Shown here: positions 24,901-32,805 of the stretch, in pieces
Position numbering within the stretch: position 1 is the first letter of the stretch
Layout of the letters: each line of letters begins with the position of its first letter
Source: Streptomyces albiflavescens
GTDB taxonomy: Bacteria > Actinomycetota > Actinomycetes > Streptomycetales > Streptomycetaceae
Reading direction: 5' to 3'
NCBI RefSeq assembly: GCF_014645835.1
Contig: NZ_BMMM01000036.1
Location: forward strand, 1-54,239
DNA length: 54,239 nt
Notes under the pieces: generated by a model
What the model saw: only the letters and a program-made list of their open reading frames with translations
Told to the model about the DNA's origin: nothing
Database searches by the model: none
Translations under genes and position numbers: made by a program

Positions 24901-26139
24901 CGCACCACCCTCACCGGCCACAACGAGGCGGTGACGTCGGTGGCCTTCAGCCCCGACGGACGCACCCTCGCCACAGGCAGCATCGAAAACATCACAATGT
25001 TGTGGGACATTGCCACCGGTGCAACCCGCGCCGTCCTGGTCGGGCATAGTGAATGGGTGGAGTCGGTGGCGTTCAGCCCCGACGGACGCACCCTCGCCAC
25101 AGGCAGCGCCGACAAGACGGTGCGACTGTGGGACGTCACCACCGGCAAAACCGCTCTGACCGGACACAACGCCGCAGTGGAGTCGGTGGCGTTCAGTCCT
25201 GACGGACGCACCCTCGCCACAGGCAGTGGCGATAAAACGGTGCGGTTGTGGGACGTCGCCACCGGCAAAACCCGCACCACCCTCACCGGCCACACCGCCA
25301 TGGTGACGTCGGTGGCCTTCAGCCCCGACGGACACACCCTCGCCACAACTAGTCTCGACTTCACGGTGCGGCTGTGGGACGTCGCCACCGGCAAAACCCG
25401 CACCACCCTCACCAGAGCCGGCAACCTGGCGACGTCGGCGACCTTCAGCCCCGACGGACGCACACTCGCCATAGGCGGCACCGACTACATGGTGTACCTA
25501 TGGGACGTCGCCACCGGCAAAACCCGCACCACCCTCACCGGACACACCGACTCGGTGGATTCGGTGGCGTTCAGCTCCGACAGACACACCCTCGCCACAG
25601 GCAGCGCCGACAAGACGGTGCGACTGTGGGACATCGCAAGCGGCAAAACCATCGCCACCCTCACCGGACACACCGACTCAGTGAGGTCGGTGGCCTTCAG
25701 CCCCGACGGACACACCCTCGCCACAGGCAGCGAGGATTTCACCGTACGGCTGTGGGACATCGCCACCGGCAAAACCATCGCCACCCTCACCGGACACGCC
25801 AATGATGTGACGTCGGTGGCCTTCAGCCCCGACGGACACACCCTCGCCACAGGCAGCGAGGATTTCACCGTACGGCTGTGGGACATCGCCACCGGCAAAA
25901 CCATCGCCACCCTCACCGGACACAACGACCTGGTGAATTCGGTGGCCTTCAGCCCCGATGGACACACCCTCGCCACAGGCAGCACCGACAGCACAGCGCG
26001 GCTGTGGAATGTCGTCCTGCCCCAACCTGATGCGGCCATCCGGAAGATATGCCGTGCCGTCAACCGCGAGCTCACCCCACAGGAACGCACGGCGTACCTG
26101 CCAGGCCAATCAGTAGGTCCCGTATGCCACCCAACCTAA
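21973..26139 (+). CDS. trypsin / STAND-NTPase / WD40 protein (1388 aa)
   Basis: Residues ~10-215 form a trypsin-like serine protease with a full triad: H46 in TCAHVIED, D88 in REDVAVVRL, S164 in SGFSGGPV. Residues ~218-560 are a STAND-type NTPase with GPSGSGKSS (258-266) and Walker B LLVVDQFEEL (~331-340). A membrane segment (TVLASLLVLALVAAGGALWQW) lies at ~681-701. From ~770 to 1360 come 14 WD40 repeats, enough for two seven-bladed propellers. The N-terminus has no signal peptide, so the protease should be cytoplasmic, which puts the propellers outside if the segment spans once. Such proteins are predicted threat-sensing switches: repeats sense, NTPase signals, protease executes. Partner: the Trypco1-like protein. 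Confidence 0.92.
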   Translation: MESAEMPGGGIAPDLAAAVAQVLGPGGKVAGAGFLVTEGVLVTCAHVIEDAGGGPGSRVHVAFPHVEGAPRAEGVVSEDLWRAPEREDVAVVRLSGMSAGRRVLPLGSAAGCRGHQVRSFGFPVQAPPEGHFGFGVAGDLLPSSGGRGALLQLTSANDLTSGFSGGPVLDEVTGLVIGMLTEITAPDAYERGQGIAYATPGQVLREIVPELVLQDVCPYQGLEAFTAESARWFEGRKEAVRQVVANLDRQRRLTLLLGPSGSGKSSLIQAGVQRALAAGALPGSDRWLYCLVRPRQNLLAEIERSELPGAATDGIAKAVTRKLAANPGCQRVLLVVDQFEELFTQPANGRQHSRRASMDEITAVAGSDAELSVILVMRDDFYPQLAAVAPKLLDVAMPGLLNVPGTLSQEDLHDIITLPAQNVGLHLQPGLPEQIIADVLAITPEAAASRQAPVTVLPLLELTLSQLWLRRQDGYLTHGAYQRIGAVSGSLTTWCDNVLRSLSPEQRPIARRILTSLVHPADPSRNVPAVRAQVPLDELRDLAADPGGGPGGQEAVDDVIASLTRHRIITTQTLRAPERPETPPGEPVAELVHEALIRDWGALREWVGQDHRFHDWLDNTRERQARWAATTDPGDLLGGTALAEGLEWGRQRRLPGDIAAFLAASKQRQQAVIRRSRRLNTVLASLLVLALVAAGGALWQWRRAVAEQQRAVVGEQAALSRQLATQSDTLMGANPELASLLAVQAYRTSHTPESIASLRAAAALPLYRRLTGHTGAVESVAFSPDGHTLATGSADKTVRLWDVATGKTRTTLTGHNDWVMSVAFSPDGRTLATGSGDKTVRLWDVATGKTRTTLTGHDAAVTSVAFSPDGHTLATGSTDFTVRLWDIATGKTTTTLTGHNHAVTSVAFSPDGHTLATGSLDHTARLWDVATGKTRTTLTGHNESVMSVAFSPDGRTLATGSADHTVRLSDVTTGKTRTTLTGHNEAVTSVAFSPDGRTLATGSIENITMLWDIATGATRAVLVGHSEWVESVAFSPDGRTLATGSADKTVRLWDVTTGKTALTGHNAAVESVAFSPDGRTLATGSGDKTVRLWDVATGKTRTTLTGHTAMVTSVAFSPDGHTLATTSLDFTVRLWDVATGKTRTTLTRAGNLATSATFSPDGRTLAIGGTDYMVYLWDVATGKTRTTLTGHTDSVDSVAFSSDRHTLATGSADKTVRLWDIASGKTIATLTGHTDSVRSVAFSPDGHTLATGSEDFTVRLWDIATGKTIATLTGHANDVTSVAFSPDGHTLATGSEDFTVRLWDIATGKTIATLTGHNDLVNSVAFSPDGHTLATGSTDSTARLWNVVLPQPDAAIRKICRAVNRELTPQERTAYLPGQSVGPVCHPT
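24278..26014 (+). repeat. 14 tandem ~126-bp WD40-coding repeats
   Basis: Each unit encodes about 42 residues (GH...V.SVAFSPDG.TLATGS.D.TVRLWD.ATGKT...LT). Units are close to identical at DNA level over stretches such as GCCACCGGCAAAACC and GACGGACACACCCTCGCC. Variation is concentrated just after GH and around the residue after GS. Unit 7 lacks part of the GKTRTTLT link, unit 10 has lost its GH, unit 5 reads RLSD, and unit 6 reads IENITM. This suggests recent expansion by unequal recombination or gene conversion. Confidence 0.85.
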
Positions 26140-26177
26140 TATGACATGTAAGCCACCCGCGCTCACAGCCACAGCCT

Positions 26178-26245
26178 CCCGCAAGGCGGGCCTTCACCTC
26201 ACCGGTCGTCAGCCCGTTAATGGCTCGGGGTGACGGGGTGAGGTG
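26178..26245. repeat. small hairpin and 9-bp inverted repeat after the WD40 gene
   Basis: CCCGC AAG GCGGG (26178-26190) could be the terminator of the WD40 gene. CACCTCACC (26195-26203) and GGTGAGGTG (26237-26245) form a longer inverted repeat in the same 250-base gap before fadD. Confidence 0.45.
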
Positions 26246-26391
26246 TGCGCAATGGTCACGGCCGCGAATGCGCAGGCCGATTGCGCAGACCTGCCATGGT
26301 CAAGCCCCTAGGCAGCCACATCAGTGGCCGGTACTTTTCGCCTCTGGCCGTCGCGGGACGAGGCACAGCGGTGGTTCAACGAGGGGGTACC

Positions 26392-28224
26392 GTGCGTGAC
26401 TTCAGCCTTCCGCCGATCGTGGAGCCCCTGCCAACGGGTGGTCTAGCGGACTCGGTGTACGACGTGGCCGAACGCGACCCGAAACTGTTACAGCTGTCCC
26501 GGCGCAGCAGCGGACCGGACGGCGACGAGTGGCTTCCGGTGACCGCGGCCGAGTTCCGTGACGAGGTCATGGGGCTGGCGAAGGGGCTGTTGGCCGACGG
26601 TGTGCGGTTCGGAGAGCGGGTCGCCGTGATGTCCCGGACGCGCTACGAGTGGACGCTGTTCTGCTATGCGCTGTGGTCGATCGGCGCGCAGGTCGTACCC
26701 GTCTACCCCACCTCCTCCGCCGACCAGGTCCGCTGGATCCTGTCGAACGCGCAGGCGGTGGCCGTCGTGGTCGAGCACGAGGACCACGCCATGACCGTGG
26801 GTGCGGCCTGCGACGAGCTGCCGCTGCTTCGCTCGATCTGGCAGCTCGACGCAGACTGCGTAAGGCAGTTGACGGACCGAGGGCAGGACGTCCCGGACAC
26901 CGTGGTGCACCGTCACCGCCGTGCGGTGGCGCCGCAGTCGGTCGCCACCATCGCATACACCTCGGGCACCACCGGACTGAGGCCCAGGGGCTGCGTGATC
27001 ACCCACGCCAATCTCGCGGCCGAGTGCGACACCCTGTACGAGGGCTGGCAGGGGATCCTCGCCGAGCAGGGGGAGCAGCCGTCCGTTCTCGCGTTCCTGC
27101 CGCTGTCCCACATCTACGGCCTGATGGTGCAAGTGGTCTGTATGCGAGGCGGCGTACGGCTGGGACACCAGCCCGACCTCGCGCCCGCGGTGCTGCTGCC
27201 CGCCCTCGTGTCCTTCCGGCCGACCTACGTCTTCGCCGTGCCGTACATCTTCGAGAAGATCTTCCACAAGGCGCGTCGTACGGCTGAGGAAGCGGGGCGG
27301 GGGGATCTGTTCCGGCGGGCCGTCGACGTCGCCGTGCGCCATGCCGAGGAGGTCGAGCGTCGGGACAAAGGCCAGGGCCCAGGGCCGGGGCCAATGCTCA
27401 GGGCCGCGCACGCGGTCTTCGACCGTCTGCTGTATGGGCAGCTGCGGGACGTGCTGGGCGGCCGAGTCCGCCATGCCACCTCCGGCGGGTCGACCCTCGA
27501 CCGGGAACTCGGCCTGTTCTTCGCCGGGGCCGGCATCATCGTCCACGACGGATACGGGCTCACGGAGACCACCGCCGCGGTGACCAGCCAGCCGCCTGGC
27601 CACCCCCGGTTCGGCACTGTGGGCAGGCCGCTGCCGGGCTGCGCCGTCCACATCGCACAGGACGGGGAGATCTGGGTCCGGGGCGATGTCGTCTTTTCCG
27701 GCTATCACGACGATCCCGAGGCCACCGAGGCGGTGCTGCGCGGCGGCTGGCTCGCGACGGGCGACGTGGGCTGTCTCGACGACGGCCATCTCGTGATCAC
27801 CGGACGCAAGAAGGACATCATCGTCACCAGCGGCGGGAAGAGCGTCAGCCCGCAGATCCTGGAAGAGCAGCTGCGCCGGCATCCCTTGATTTCCCAGTGC
27901 CTCGTGGTCGGCGACAACCGGCCCTTCATCGCGGCCCTGATCACCCTGGACCCCGAAGCGTCGGAGCACTGGCACCGATTGCGGAGGAGGCTGTCGCCGC
28001 CCGCGCAGGGGGTGACGGTCGACGACGAACTGCACGCGGAGATCCAGCGGGCCGTGTCCATGGCGAACAGCGCGGTGTCCCGGGCCGAGTCCATTCGGGC
28101 GTTCCGGATTCTTCCGGCCGAGTTCAGCATGGCCGACGGCCTCATGACACCGTCGCTCAAGTTGCGGCGGGGCGCGATCGTACGGGCGTACGCGTCGGAC
28201 ATCGAGGAGCTCTACGCACTCTGA
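26392..28224 (+). CDS. fadD: long-chain acyl-CoA synthetase, FadD15-like (610 aa)
   Basis: It activates a fatty acid to acyl-AMP and acyl-CoA. GTG 26392 (VRDFSLPPIVEP) follows GAGGGGG and matches the usual N-terminus of Streptomyces FadD proteins; earlier in-frame starts would add an unrelated basic tail. Motifs: YTSGTTGLRPRGCVITHAN (AMP loop), DGYGLTETTAAV, GGWLATGDVG, ITGRKKDIIVTSGGKSVSP, and a C-terminal Lys in TPSLKLRRG. The AMP loop is odd: relatives read TSGTTGRPKGC, so here one residue is added and the usual Lys is Arg, which may lower or alter activity. No partner genes adjoin. Confidence 0.88.
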   Translation: MRDFSLPPIVEPLPTGGLADSVYDVAERDPKLLQLSRRSSGPDGDEWLPVTAAEFRDEVMGLAKGLLADGVRFGERVAVMSRTRYEWTLFCYALWSIGAQVVPVYPTSSADQVRWILSNAQAVAVVVEHEDHAMTVGAACDELPLLRSIWQLDADCVRQLTDRGQDVPDTVVHRHRRAVAPQSVATIAYTSGTTGLRPRGCVITHANLAAECDTLYEGWQGILAEQGEQPSVLAFLPLSHIYGLMVQVVCMRGGVRLGHQPDLAPAVLLPALVSFRPTYVFAVPYIFEKIFHKARRTAEEAGRGDLFRRAVDVAVRHAEEVERRDKGQGPGPGPMLRAAHAVFDRLLYGQLRDVLGGRVRHATSGGSTLDRELGLFFAGAGIIVHDGYGLTETTAAVTSQPPGHPRFGTVGRPLPGCAVHIAQDGEIWVRGDVVFSGYHDDPEATEAVLRGGWLATGDVGCLDDGHLVITGRKKDIIVTSGGKSVSPQILEEQLRRHPLISQCLVVGDNRPFIAALITLDPEASEHWHRLRRRLSPPAQGVTVDDELHAEIQRAVSMANSAVSRAESIRAFRILPAEFSMADGLMTPSLKLRRGAIVRAYASDIEELYAL

Positions 28225-28445
28225 GAGGCCGATCCCCTGGTCACCGGCGTCCGCATGGCCGCGGCCATGGGAATAACACCGTGGCCTGGCGCGACCAGTT
28301 CGGCACGCCCCCCGAAGACGTACTGCGACCTGGTGCTCTGAAGAGCACGACTCGCCCCGGTTCTGGACAGTGATCATGCTTGGCGGCATGCCCAGGTCGC
28401 ACCGGCCGAAGCGAGCCGGCTGCGTCAGCGAACGGCGGGTGCGTT

Positions 28446-28607
28446 TCACAACTGATCGTCACCGTCGGGGCGTTCGCGGATTGCGCGCCGAGCCCGGTGC
28501 CAGGCCGCGAAGACTTGCGGAAGCTGATCCAAAACGCCACGCACCGCAAACAGCACAACGCTTGCCACGCCTGCCGCGGCCAGGATCCACAGGGAGAGCA
28601 CATCCAC
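28446..28607 (-). CDS. small single-pass membrane protein (53 aa)
   Basis: GTG 28607 has AAGGAG about eight bases upstream. The product begins with one membrane helix (VLSLWILAAAGVASVVLFAV) followed by an amphipathic helix and a basic tail (VFAAWHRARRAIRERPDG). The frame extends to 28700 but the longer start has no ribosome site. Short proteins of this design are common in Streptomyces and unassigned. It converges with fadD. Confidence 0.55.
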   Translation of the reverse strand: MDVLSLWILAAAGVASVVLFAVRGVLDQLPQVFAAWHRARRAIRERPDGDDQL

Positions 28608-28700
28608 CGGTTCGACTCCTTCATCACAGGGGTCGAACCGGTCGCGGATACCGCTCAGTTCGACCACAAAGGTCAGAACTGAGTTCCACGCCGACAGCAA

Positions 28701-29014
28701 AGCCCAGGTACAGCTAGGGGAGGATCAGGCGGGTGCAACAGGCAACCGCAAGCGGACGGTTGGGGGGCAGGGGTCCGGGTCGTGGTTCACGGATCTCGAC
28801 AGACACCAGCGACATGTCGGCTCACCGGTACCTGCGCCTGCAGGACCACGTTAACCGCGCCGGCCACCCCTGCGCCGGAAGTGCCGCAGCGTGCCCCAAA
28901 CGCCCCAGGCCTGTGCTATGAGGAGGGCCTGGCGTCATCGACACCTGCCAGTGCCCCAAGCTGTGCAGCCGGCGGCCCGTACGCGCGGCGACCGATGGGA
29001 CCGCCGTACGACTC
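28701..29014. other. region without a supported gene
   Basis: About 310 bases between the small membrane protein and the AbiEii remnant. Short frames exist on both strands but none has a ribosome site and protein-like composition. Confidence 0.4.
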
Positions 29015-29397
29015 TCAGACCTCGTCCGGGTTCTCCTCGGCGTACAGGCGGGCGTCAAGCTCGGCTGCCCAGGCGAGGGCCCAGGCACGCAGGTCGGCCA
29101 TGCCCGGGATTGAGGCCGTAGTCGGTGAAGTCCTTGTCGTCCCACCATTCGGCACCCTTGAGGCGGTCGCGCAGGTCCTGGAGGCTGAACTCGAAGCGTG
29201 CGTGGCGGCGGCCGAGCGTTTCGAGGTCGGCGGTGGTGCGGTGCTGGGAGGCGGCGTGGGCGTCAATGAGGTCGAGGTCGCGGACCGCGCCGCCGTCCGC
29301 GAGCGCGCGGACCTTGGTGCCGATCACGTCGTCGAGGGCCAGCACCGGTCCGTACTCGGTCTCCGCGGGCGGACCCCAGCGGAAAAGCTGTCATGTC
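29015..29397 (-). pseudogene. AbiEii-like nucleotidyltransferase toxin, frameshifted C-terminal remnant
   Basis: Reading on the minus strand: FRWGPPAETEYGP, VLALDDVIGTKVRALADGGA, VRDLDLIDAHAAS, FEFSLQDLRDRLKGAEWWDD, DFTDYGL. Then a shift near 29110, then ADLRAWALAWAAELDARLYA and the end. This is the C-terminal part of the nucleotidyl transferase AbiEii/AbiGii toxin family. The N-terminal catalytic GSxxD part is absent, as is any antitoxin. It is a dead toxin-antitoxin or abortive-infection gene. Confidence 0.65.
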
Positions 29398-29587
29398 GGC
29401 GGACGACTGCACCGTCGTAAGCATCGTCCGGGAAACAATCATCAGGAGCAGAACGTAGGAGCGCCCCACGGTGCGCGGCGCCCCGGGGCGGAGCCAACGG
29501 GCGTGGGGCAGCTTCGACGCGTTCGTCCAGCTCTGCGGCGCGCCGTACGGGAGGTGCGCGCGGGTGTGACTGCCGCGGCGTGATGGT

Positions 29588-29895
29588 TCAGCCGGGCCCG
29601 GCGAGGCCGGTCAGCGGGCCCAGTGAGGCGATCTGGCGAGGCGATTCGTGGGCGGCCGGTCCGTCCGGCAGGGGTACGGCGTGCAGGTGGCCTGCGAGGT
29701 CGGAGACATAGGCGATGCCTGCCTGGCTGTCGAGGGCCAGGCCGATCGCTTCGTGGAAGCCGTCTGCGAGGATCTCGGGTGCCCGGCCCGCTTCCCCGTC
29801 CGCTGGCAGGGGTGCCCGGTTGAGGGTGTTACCGCCCGGTGGTGCGCCGCGGTCGGTCCAGTACAGCCAGTCGCCGTCGAGAACACCGGCGGTCC
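29588..29895 (-). pseudogene. YWTD/SMP-30-like propeller, C-terminal remnant
   Basis: The minus strand reads GVLDGDWLYWTDRGAPPGG, then PEILADGFHEAIGLALDSQA and GIAYVSDLAGHLHAVPLPDG before the stop at 29588. A 'YWTD' blade followed by 'G..eaiGlA.D...g.aYvsD..G' is typical of SMP-30/NHL-type beta-propellers. No start codon lies in this frame before homology ends, so only the last two or three blades remain. Bases 29398-29587 hold nothing I can support. Confidence 0.55.
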
Positions 29896-30011
29896 TTCAT
29901 GCCGTTGGTCGCGCCGCTCAGGCGTCCCACTGGGCCGGCCGTGTCGCCGTCAAGTTCAGTGGCCCCGCCCATCCCCCTCGGGGGGAGCGGACGAGCGGGG
30001 CCGGCCTGGGG

Positions 30012-30872
30012 TTACCAGTGCATGGTCTGGCCCTGCGGGGTAACGCTAACAATGAAATCCTCAGCCGCCGGTGTGCCGGCGGCGTGCCAACGGCCGAGCT
30101 GCTCATCGACGGCGTCCCAGAGGGCATCCGGGCCGTCCTGCCGCACGGTCCAATGGCCGTCTTCCTCGTAGAGGGCAGCCCACGAGCCGGATGCAACGTC
30201 GACGAGAACGTCCTCGGTGTGCCCGTCGCGTTCCATCGTCAGGCGCTGCGCGTGCGGTACGGCGAACTGCGCGACGAAGCGAGACGTCCAGTCGTGCAGG
30301 ACGTCGGCTCCGATGACGGCCTCGCGCTCCTTGCCCGCGCTGAGATCGGGAAGCAGGCCGAGCGGGGGGCGGTGTGTGCGGGCGGGCGAGCATGAAACTG
30401 ACCTGACCGCTCAGCACAGGCCCGGACGCGGTGCCGTCGTCGTGGACCGTCAGGCGCGCAAGTTCCGAGGAGCCGAGCCAGCCGCCGGTGGTCGTCAGGA
30501 TCAGCCCGCCGGGCCGGGTCTGTTCGATCCAGGACGCAGGAACCGTGTGCACGCTGCAGGTTGCGATGACCCTGTCGTACGGGGCGCTGTCGGCGTGCCC
30601 GAGGAGGCCGTCACTGTTGATGAGCGTGGGGTACACGCCGAGTCGGCCGAGGGCTGTCCCTGCCCGTGCGGCCACGTCCTCGTCGTATTCGATCGAGGTG
30701 ACGTTCTGCTCGCCCAGCCGGGTGCTCAGCACGGCGGTTGAGTATCCGGTGCCGGTTCCGATCTCCAGTACCTGCATCCCCGATTCGACGTGGAGGTCTT
30801 CCAGCATGCGCAGGACGAGGGAGGGGAGGGTGCTGGAGCTGGTGGGCTGGCGCATGATCTGACCGCGGAAGA
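30012..30872 (-). pseudogene. PCMT-like methyltransferase of ATP-grasp RiPP systems (TgmC-like), truncated and frameshifted
   Basis: MRQPTSSSTLPSLVLRMLED, then VLEIGTGTGYSTAVLSTRLG (SAM-binding motif I), YDRVIATCSVHTVPASW and RPGGLILTTTGGW match the protein-L-isoaspartate-methyltransferase-like enzymes paired with ATP-grasp peptide maturases. A frameshift near 30370 follows MLARPHTPPP. The C-terminal domain continues in another frame (VDVASGSWAALYEEDGHW) to TAA 30012. The N-terminus is missing and joined to a Nudix fragment. No ATP-grasp or precursor peptide gene remains nearby. Confidence 0.65.
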
Positions 30873-31178
30873 CTCGCCCTCCTCGACAAGCCCCATGGGC
30901 AGCTCCCAGGCCCACGAGTTGGTGATGAAGCGGTGCCGCCACATCTTCAGGACCTCTTGGCGGTCATTGACCACGGCGGCCACGGCCAGGTGCCGCAGGC
31001 GAACGACGTGGTACTCCCACCTGCGCCCATCAGGCTGCTGGACGTCGACCAGACACAGATTCACCCAAGGGTTGGTGTAGATCTGTCGCTCACCGTGAGT
31101 CTTCCACTCCCTACCTGCGGCCCCTCTCGATCGGTCTCCAGCCCTGGCCTCGCCTCTGACCTCCCCCAAACCAGGCAA
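30873..31178 (-). pseudogene. Nudix hydrolase N-terminal remnant
   Basis: WKTHGERQIYTNPWVNLCLV, DGRRWEYHVVRLRHLAVAAV and WRHRFITNSWAWELPMGLVE are the front of a Nudix hydrolase of the type common in Streptomyces. It breaks inside the Nudix box right after GLVEEGES and runs into the methyltransferase remnant, so a deletion fused the two. The catalytic RExxEE is absent. Confidence 0.75.
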
Positions 31179-31190
31179 GGAGCCTTACCG

Positions 31191-31385
31191 GTGGGATACA
31201 CAACGTCCGACGAGTGGGATACGCACTACGCGAGCGGCAAGACCTTCCGGCACCTCGGCGACGCCGAGCGCCAACTGCTTACCGAACACGCCCCGGCCCC
31301 GCAGGGCGGGCTCGCCCTCGACATCGGCTGCGGACTGGGCGAACTCGCCGGCCACAGCGTGGATGGTCCCCCGAGGAACCCATGA
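31191..31385 (+). pseudogene. SAM-dependent methyltransferase N-terminal stub (64 aa)
   Basis: GTG 31191 has AAGGAG eight bases upstream. The product starts VGYTTSDEWDTHYASGKTFR and reaches LALDIGCGLGELA, motif I of class I methyltransferases, then ends in unrelated sequence (GHSVDGPPRNP). Only the front quarter of the usual enzyme is left, although the translation signals are intact. Confidence 0.7.
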
Positions 31386-31417
31386 CGGGACTGCACCGAC
31401 CACGGGGGCCCCAGTCT

Positions 31418-32014
31418 TCAGCCGCCGCCGACCGACGTTAGGCGGGCGGCCGCCCGGGCGCGTGCCGCTCCCAGTACCTTCAGCAGGACGTCCTTGCTGG
31501 AGTCACGGTCGCGCACGTCGCACAGGAGGACTGGTGTGGCCGCGTCGAGGTCCAGTGCCGCGCGCACCTGCTCGGCCGAGCTACCGCAACGTCCATAGAA
31601 GCAGTTGACGGCCACCGCGAAGGGAATCTCGCGCTCCTCGAAGAAGTCGATCGACGCGAACGAGGTCTCCAGCCGTCGAGTGTCCGCGAGGACGACCGCG
31701 CCAAGGGCACCCGTGGCCAGGTCGTCCCACATGAACCAGAAGCGGTCCTGCCCGGGCGTGCCGAAAAGATACAGCACCAGTTCCGGCCCGATCGTGATGC
31801 GGCCGAAGTCCATGGCCACCGTCGTTGACGCCTTGCCCTCCACGCCGGCCAGGTCGTCGATGCCGAGGCTCGCCTCGGTCATGCGTTCCTCTGTCTGCAG
31901 AGGGGCGACCTCGCTCACCGATCCCACCATGGTGGTCTTGCCCACGCCGAAGCCGCCGGCGATGAGAATCTTCAGTGCGGTGGGCATGACCGGCTCAGAG
32001 TTCGCGGATCGCAT
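31418..32014 (-). CDS. cvnD: conservon GTP-binding protein CvnD (198 aa)
   Basis: A Ras/MglA-like small GTPase: G1 is GGFGVGKTT, the G3 region is LYLFGTPGQDRFWFMWDDLA, and a nucleotide-base motif lies at VNCFYG. It is the switch of the Cvn membrane complex, a G-protein-like system of Streptomyces. ATG 32014 overlaps cvnC by 20 bases and has AAAGGG upstream; ATG 31987 is a shorter alternative. Last gene of cvnABCD. Confidence 0.95.
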   Translation of the reverse strand: MRSANSEPVMPTALKILIAGGFGVGKTTMVGSVSEVAPLQTEERMTEASLGIDDLAGVEGKASTTVAMDFGRITIGPELVLYLFGTPGQDRFWFMWDDLATGALGAVVLADTRRLETSFASIDFFEEREIPFAVAVNCFYGRCGSSAEQVRAALDLDAATPVLLCDVRDRDSSKDVLLKVLGAARARAAARLTSVGGG

Positions 32015-32369
32015 TTATCACCCTTTCGATGACTTCTACGCTTGGCTGGTTGTCCCGCCCGGGCGGCGCTTGGACCAGGACCAGCGAGGCGTCGAGCAAG
32101 TCGCCGCACAGCACCTTCACCACGCTCACTGGCAGGTTCAGTTCTGCGGCGATCTCGGCGACGGCCATCGCTCGGTTCCGGCATAGTTCCAGGATCTGGG
32201 TTGCTTCCGGCTCCAGATGACTGGGCTGAACCTCATCGTCAGATCGCGTGACAACATGCGTGATCAGTGCGAACCCGTGCTGACTATGGTGGGTGCGCCC
32301 GCGGGTGATGGCGTACGGCCTCAAGTAGCGTCCGTCTTCCGGGCCGTCACGCCATCGTGAGTTAGGCAT
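31995..32369 (-). CDS. cvnC: conservon protein CvnC, DUF742 (124 aa)
   Basis: DUF742 protein with the usual RYLRPYAITRGRT segment and a C-terminal helix-turn-helix-like part (LELCRNRAMAVAEIAAEL, VKVLCGDLLDASLV). In conservons it joins the sensor-kinase-like CvnA to the GTPase CvnD. It overlaps cvnB by eight bases and cvnD by twenty. Length is normal. Confidence 0.95.
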   Translation of the reverse strand: MPNSRWRDGPEDGRYLRPYAITRGRTHHSQHGFALITHVVTRSDDEVQPSHLEPEATQILELCRNRAMAVAEIAAELNLPVSVVKVLCGDLLDASLVLVQAPPGRDNQPSVEVIERVINAIREL

Positions 32370-32793
32370 CCTGGGCGGGGCCGCCGGACGGGGACTGTAC
32401 GCGAGGTGCCGCTGTCAGGTATTGGCCCACCTGTTTGACGAGTGTGGCCATTTCGTACGCCAGCATCCCGAGGTCCACCTCCTGCGAGGCGATCGCAGCC
32501 AGTCGGGCTCCTGTGCCTGCGGTGGTGATGAACAGGACCGCCTGCTCCATTTGAATGACCGACTGCTGGACCAGTCCGCCCTGGAAGCGGTGGGAGGCGC
32601 CGCGTGCCAGGGCGTGGACGCCTGATGCCACCGCGGCGAGATGCTCTGCGTCGTCGCGCTGCATGCTCTGGGACTTGCCGATGAGGAGACCGTCTCCTGA
32701 GAGTACGACAGCGCACTGGATCTCCGGGATCCGGTTCACCAACGTGTCCAGGAGCCAGTCCAGTTGATCTCCGCTGTGCACTGTGTCAGTCAT
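32362..32793 (-). CDS. cvnB: conservon roadblock/LC7 protein CvnB (143 aa)
   Basis: A roadblock/LC7 domain fills most of the chain: LDWLLDTLVNRIPEIQCAVV, LSGDGLLIG, AAVASGVHALARGA, and GARLAAIASQEVDLGMLAYE. These proteins act as regulators of small GTPases, here CvnD. It lies 12 bases behind cvnA and overlaps cvnC. Confidence 0.95.
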   Translation of the reverse strand: MTDTVHSGDQLDWLLDTLVNRIPEIQCAVVLSGDGLLIGKSQSMQRDDAEHLAAVASGVHALARGASHRFQGGLVQQSVIQMEQAVLFITTAGTGARLAAIASQEVDLGMLAYEMATLVKQVGQYLTAAPRVQSPSGGPAQDA

Positions 32794-32805
32794 TGCGTAT
32801 CGTCC

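Noticed and set aside
24278..26014. Regular spacing suggestive of a CRISPR array
   Set aside because: Units are 126 bp, in frame and encode WD40 blades; there are no short repeats with unique spacers.
24201..26109. Long open frames on the minus strand opposite the WD40 repeats
   Set aside because: They are shadows: each repeats with the 126-bp unit, lacks a ribosome site, and is low-complexity.
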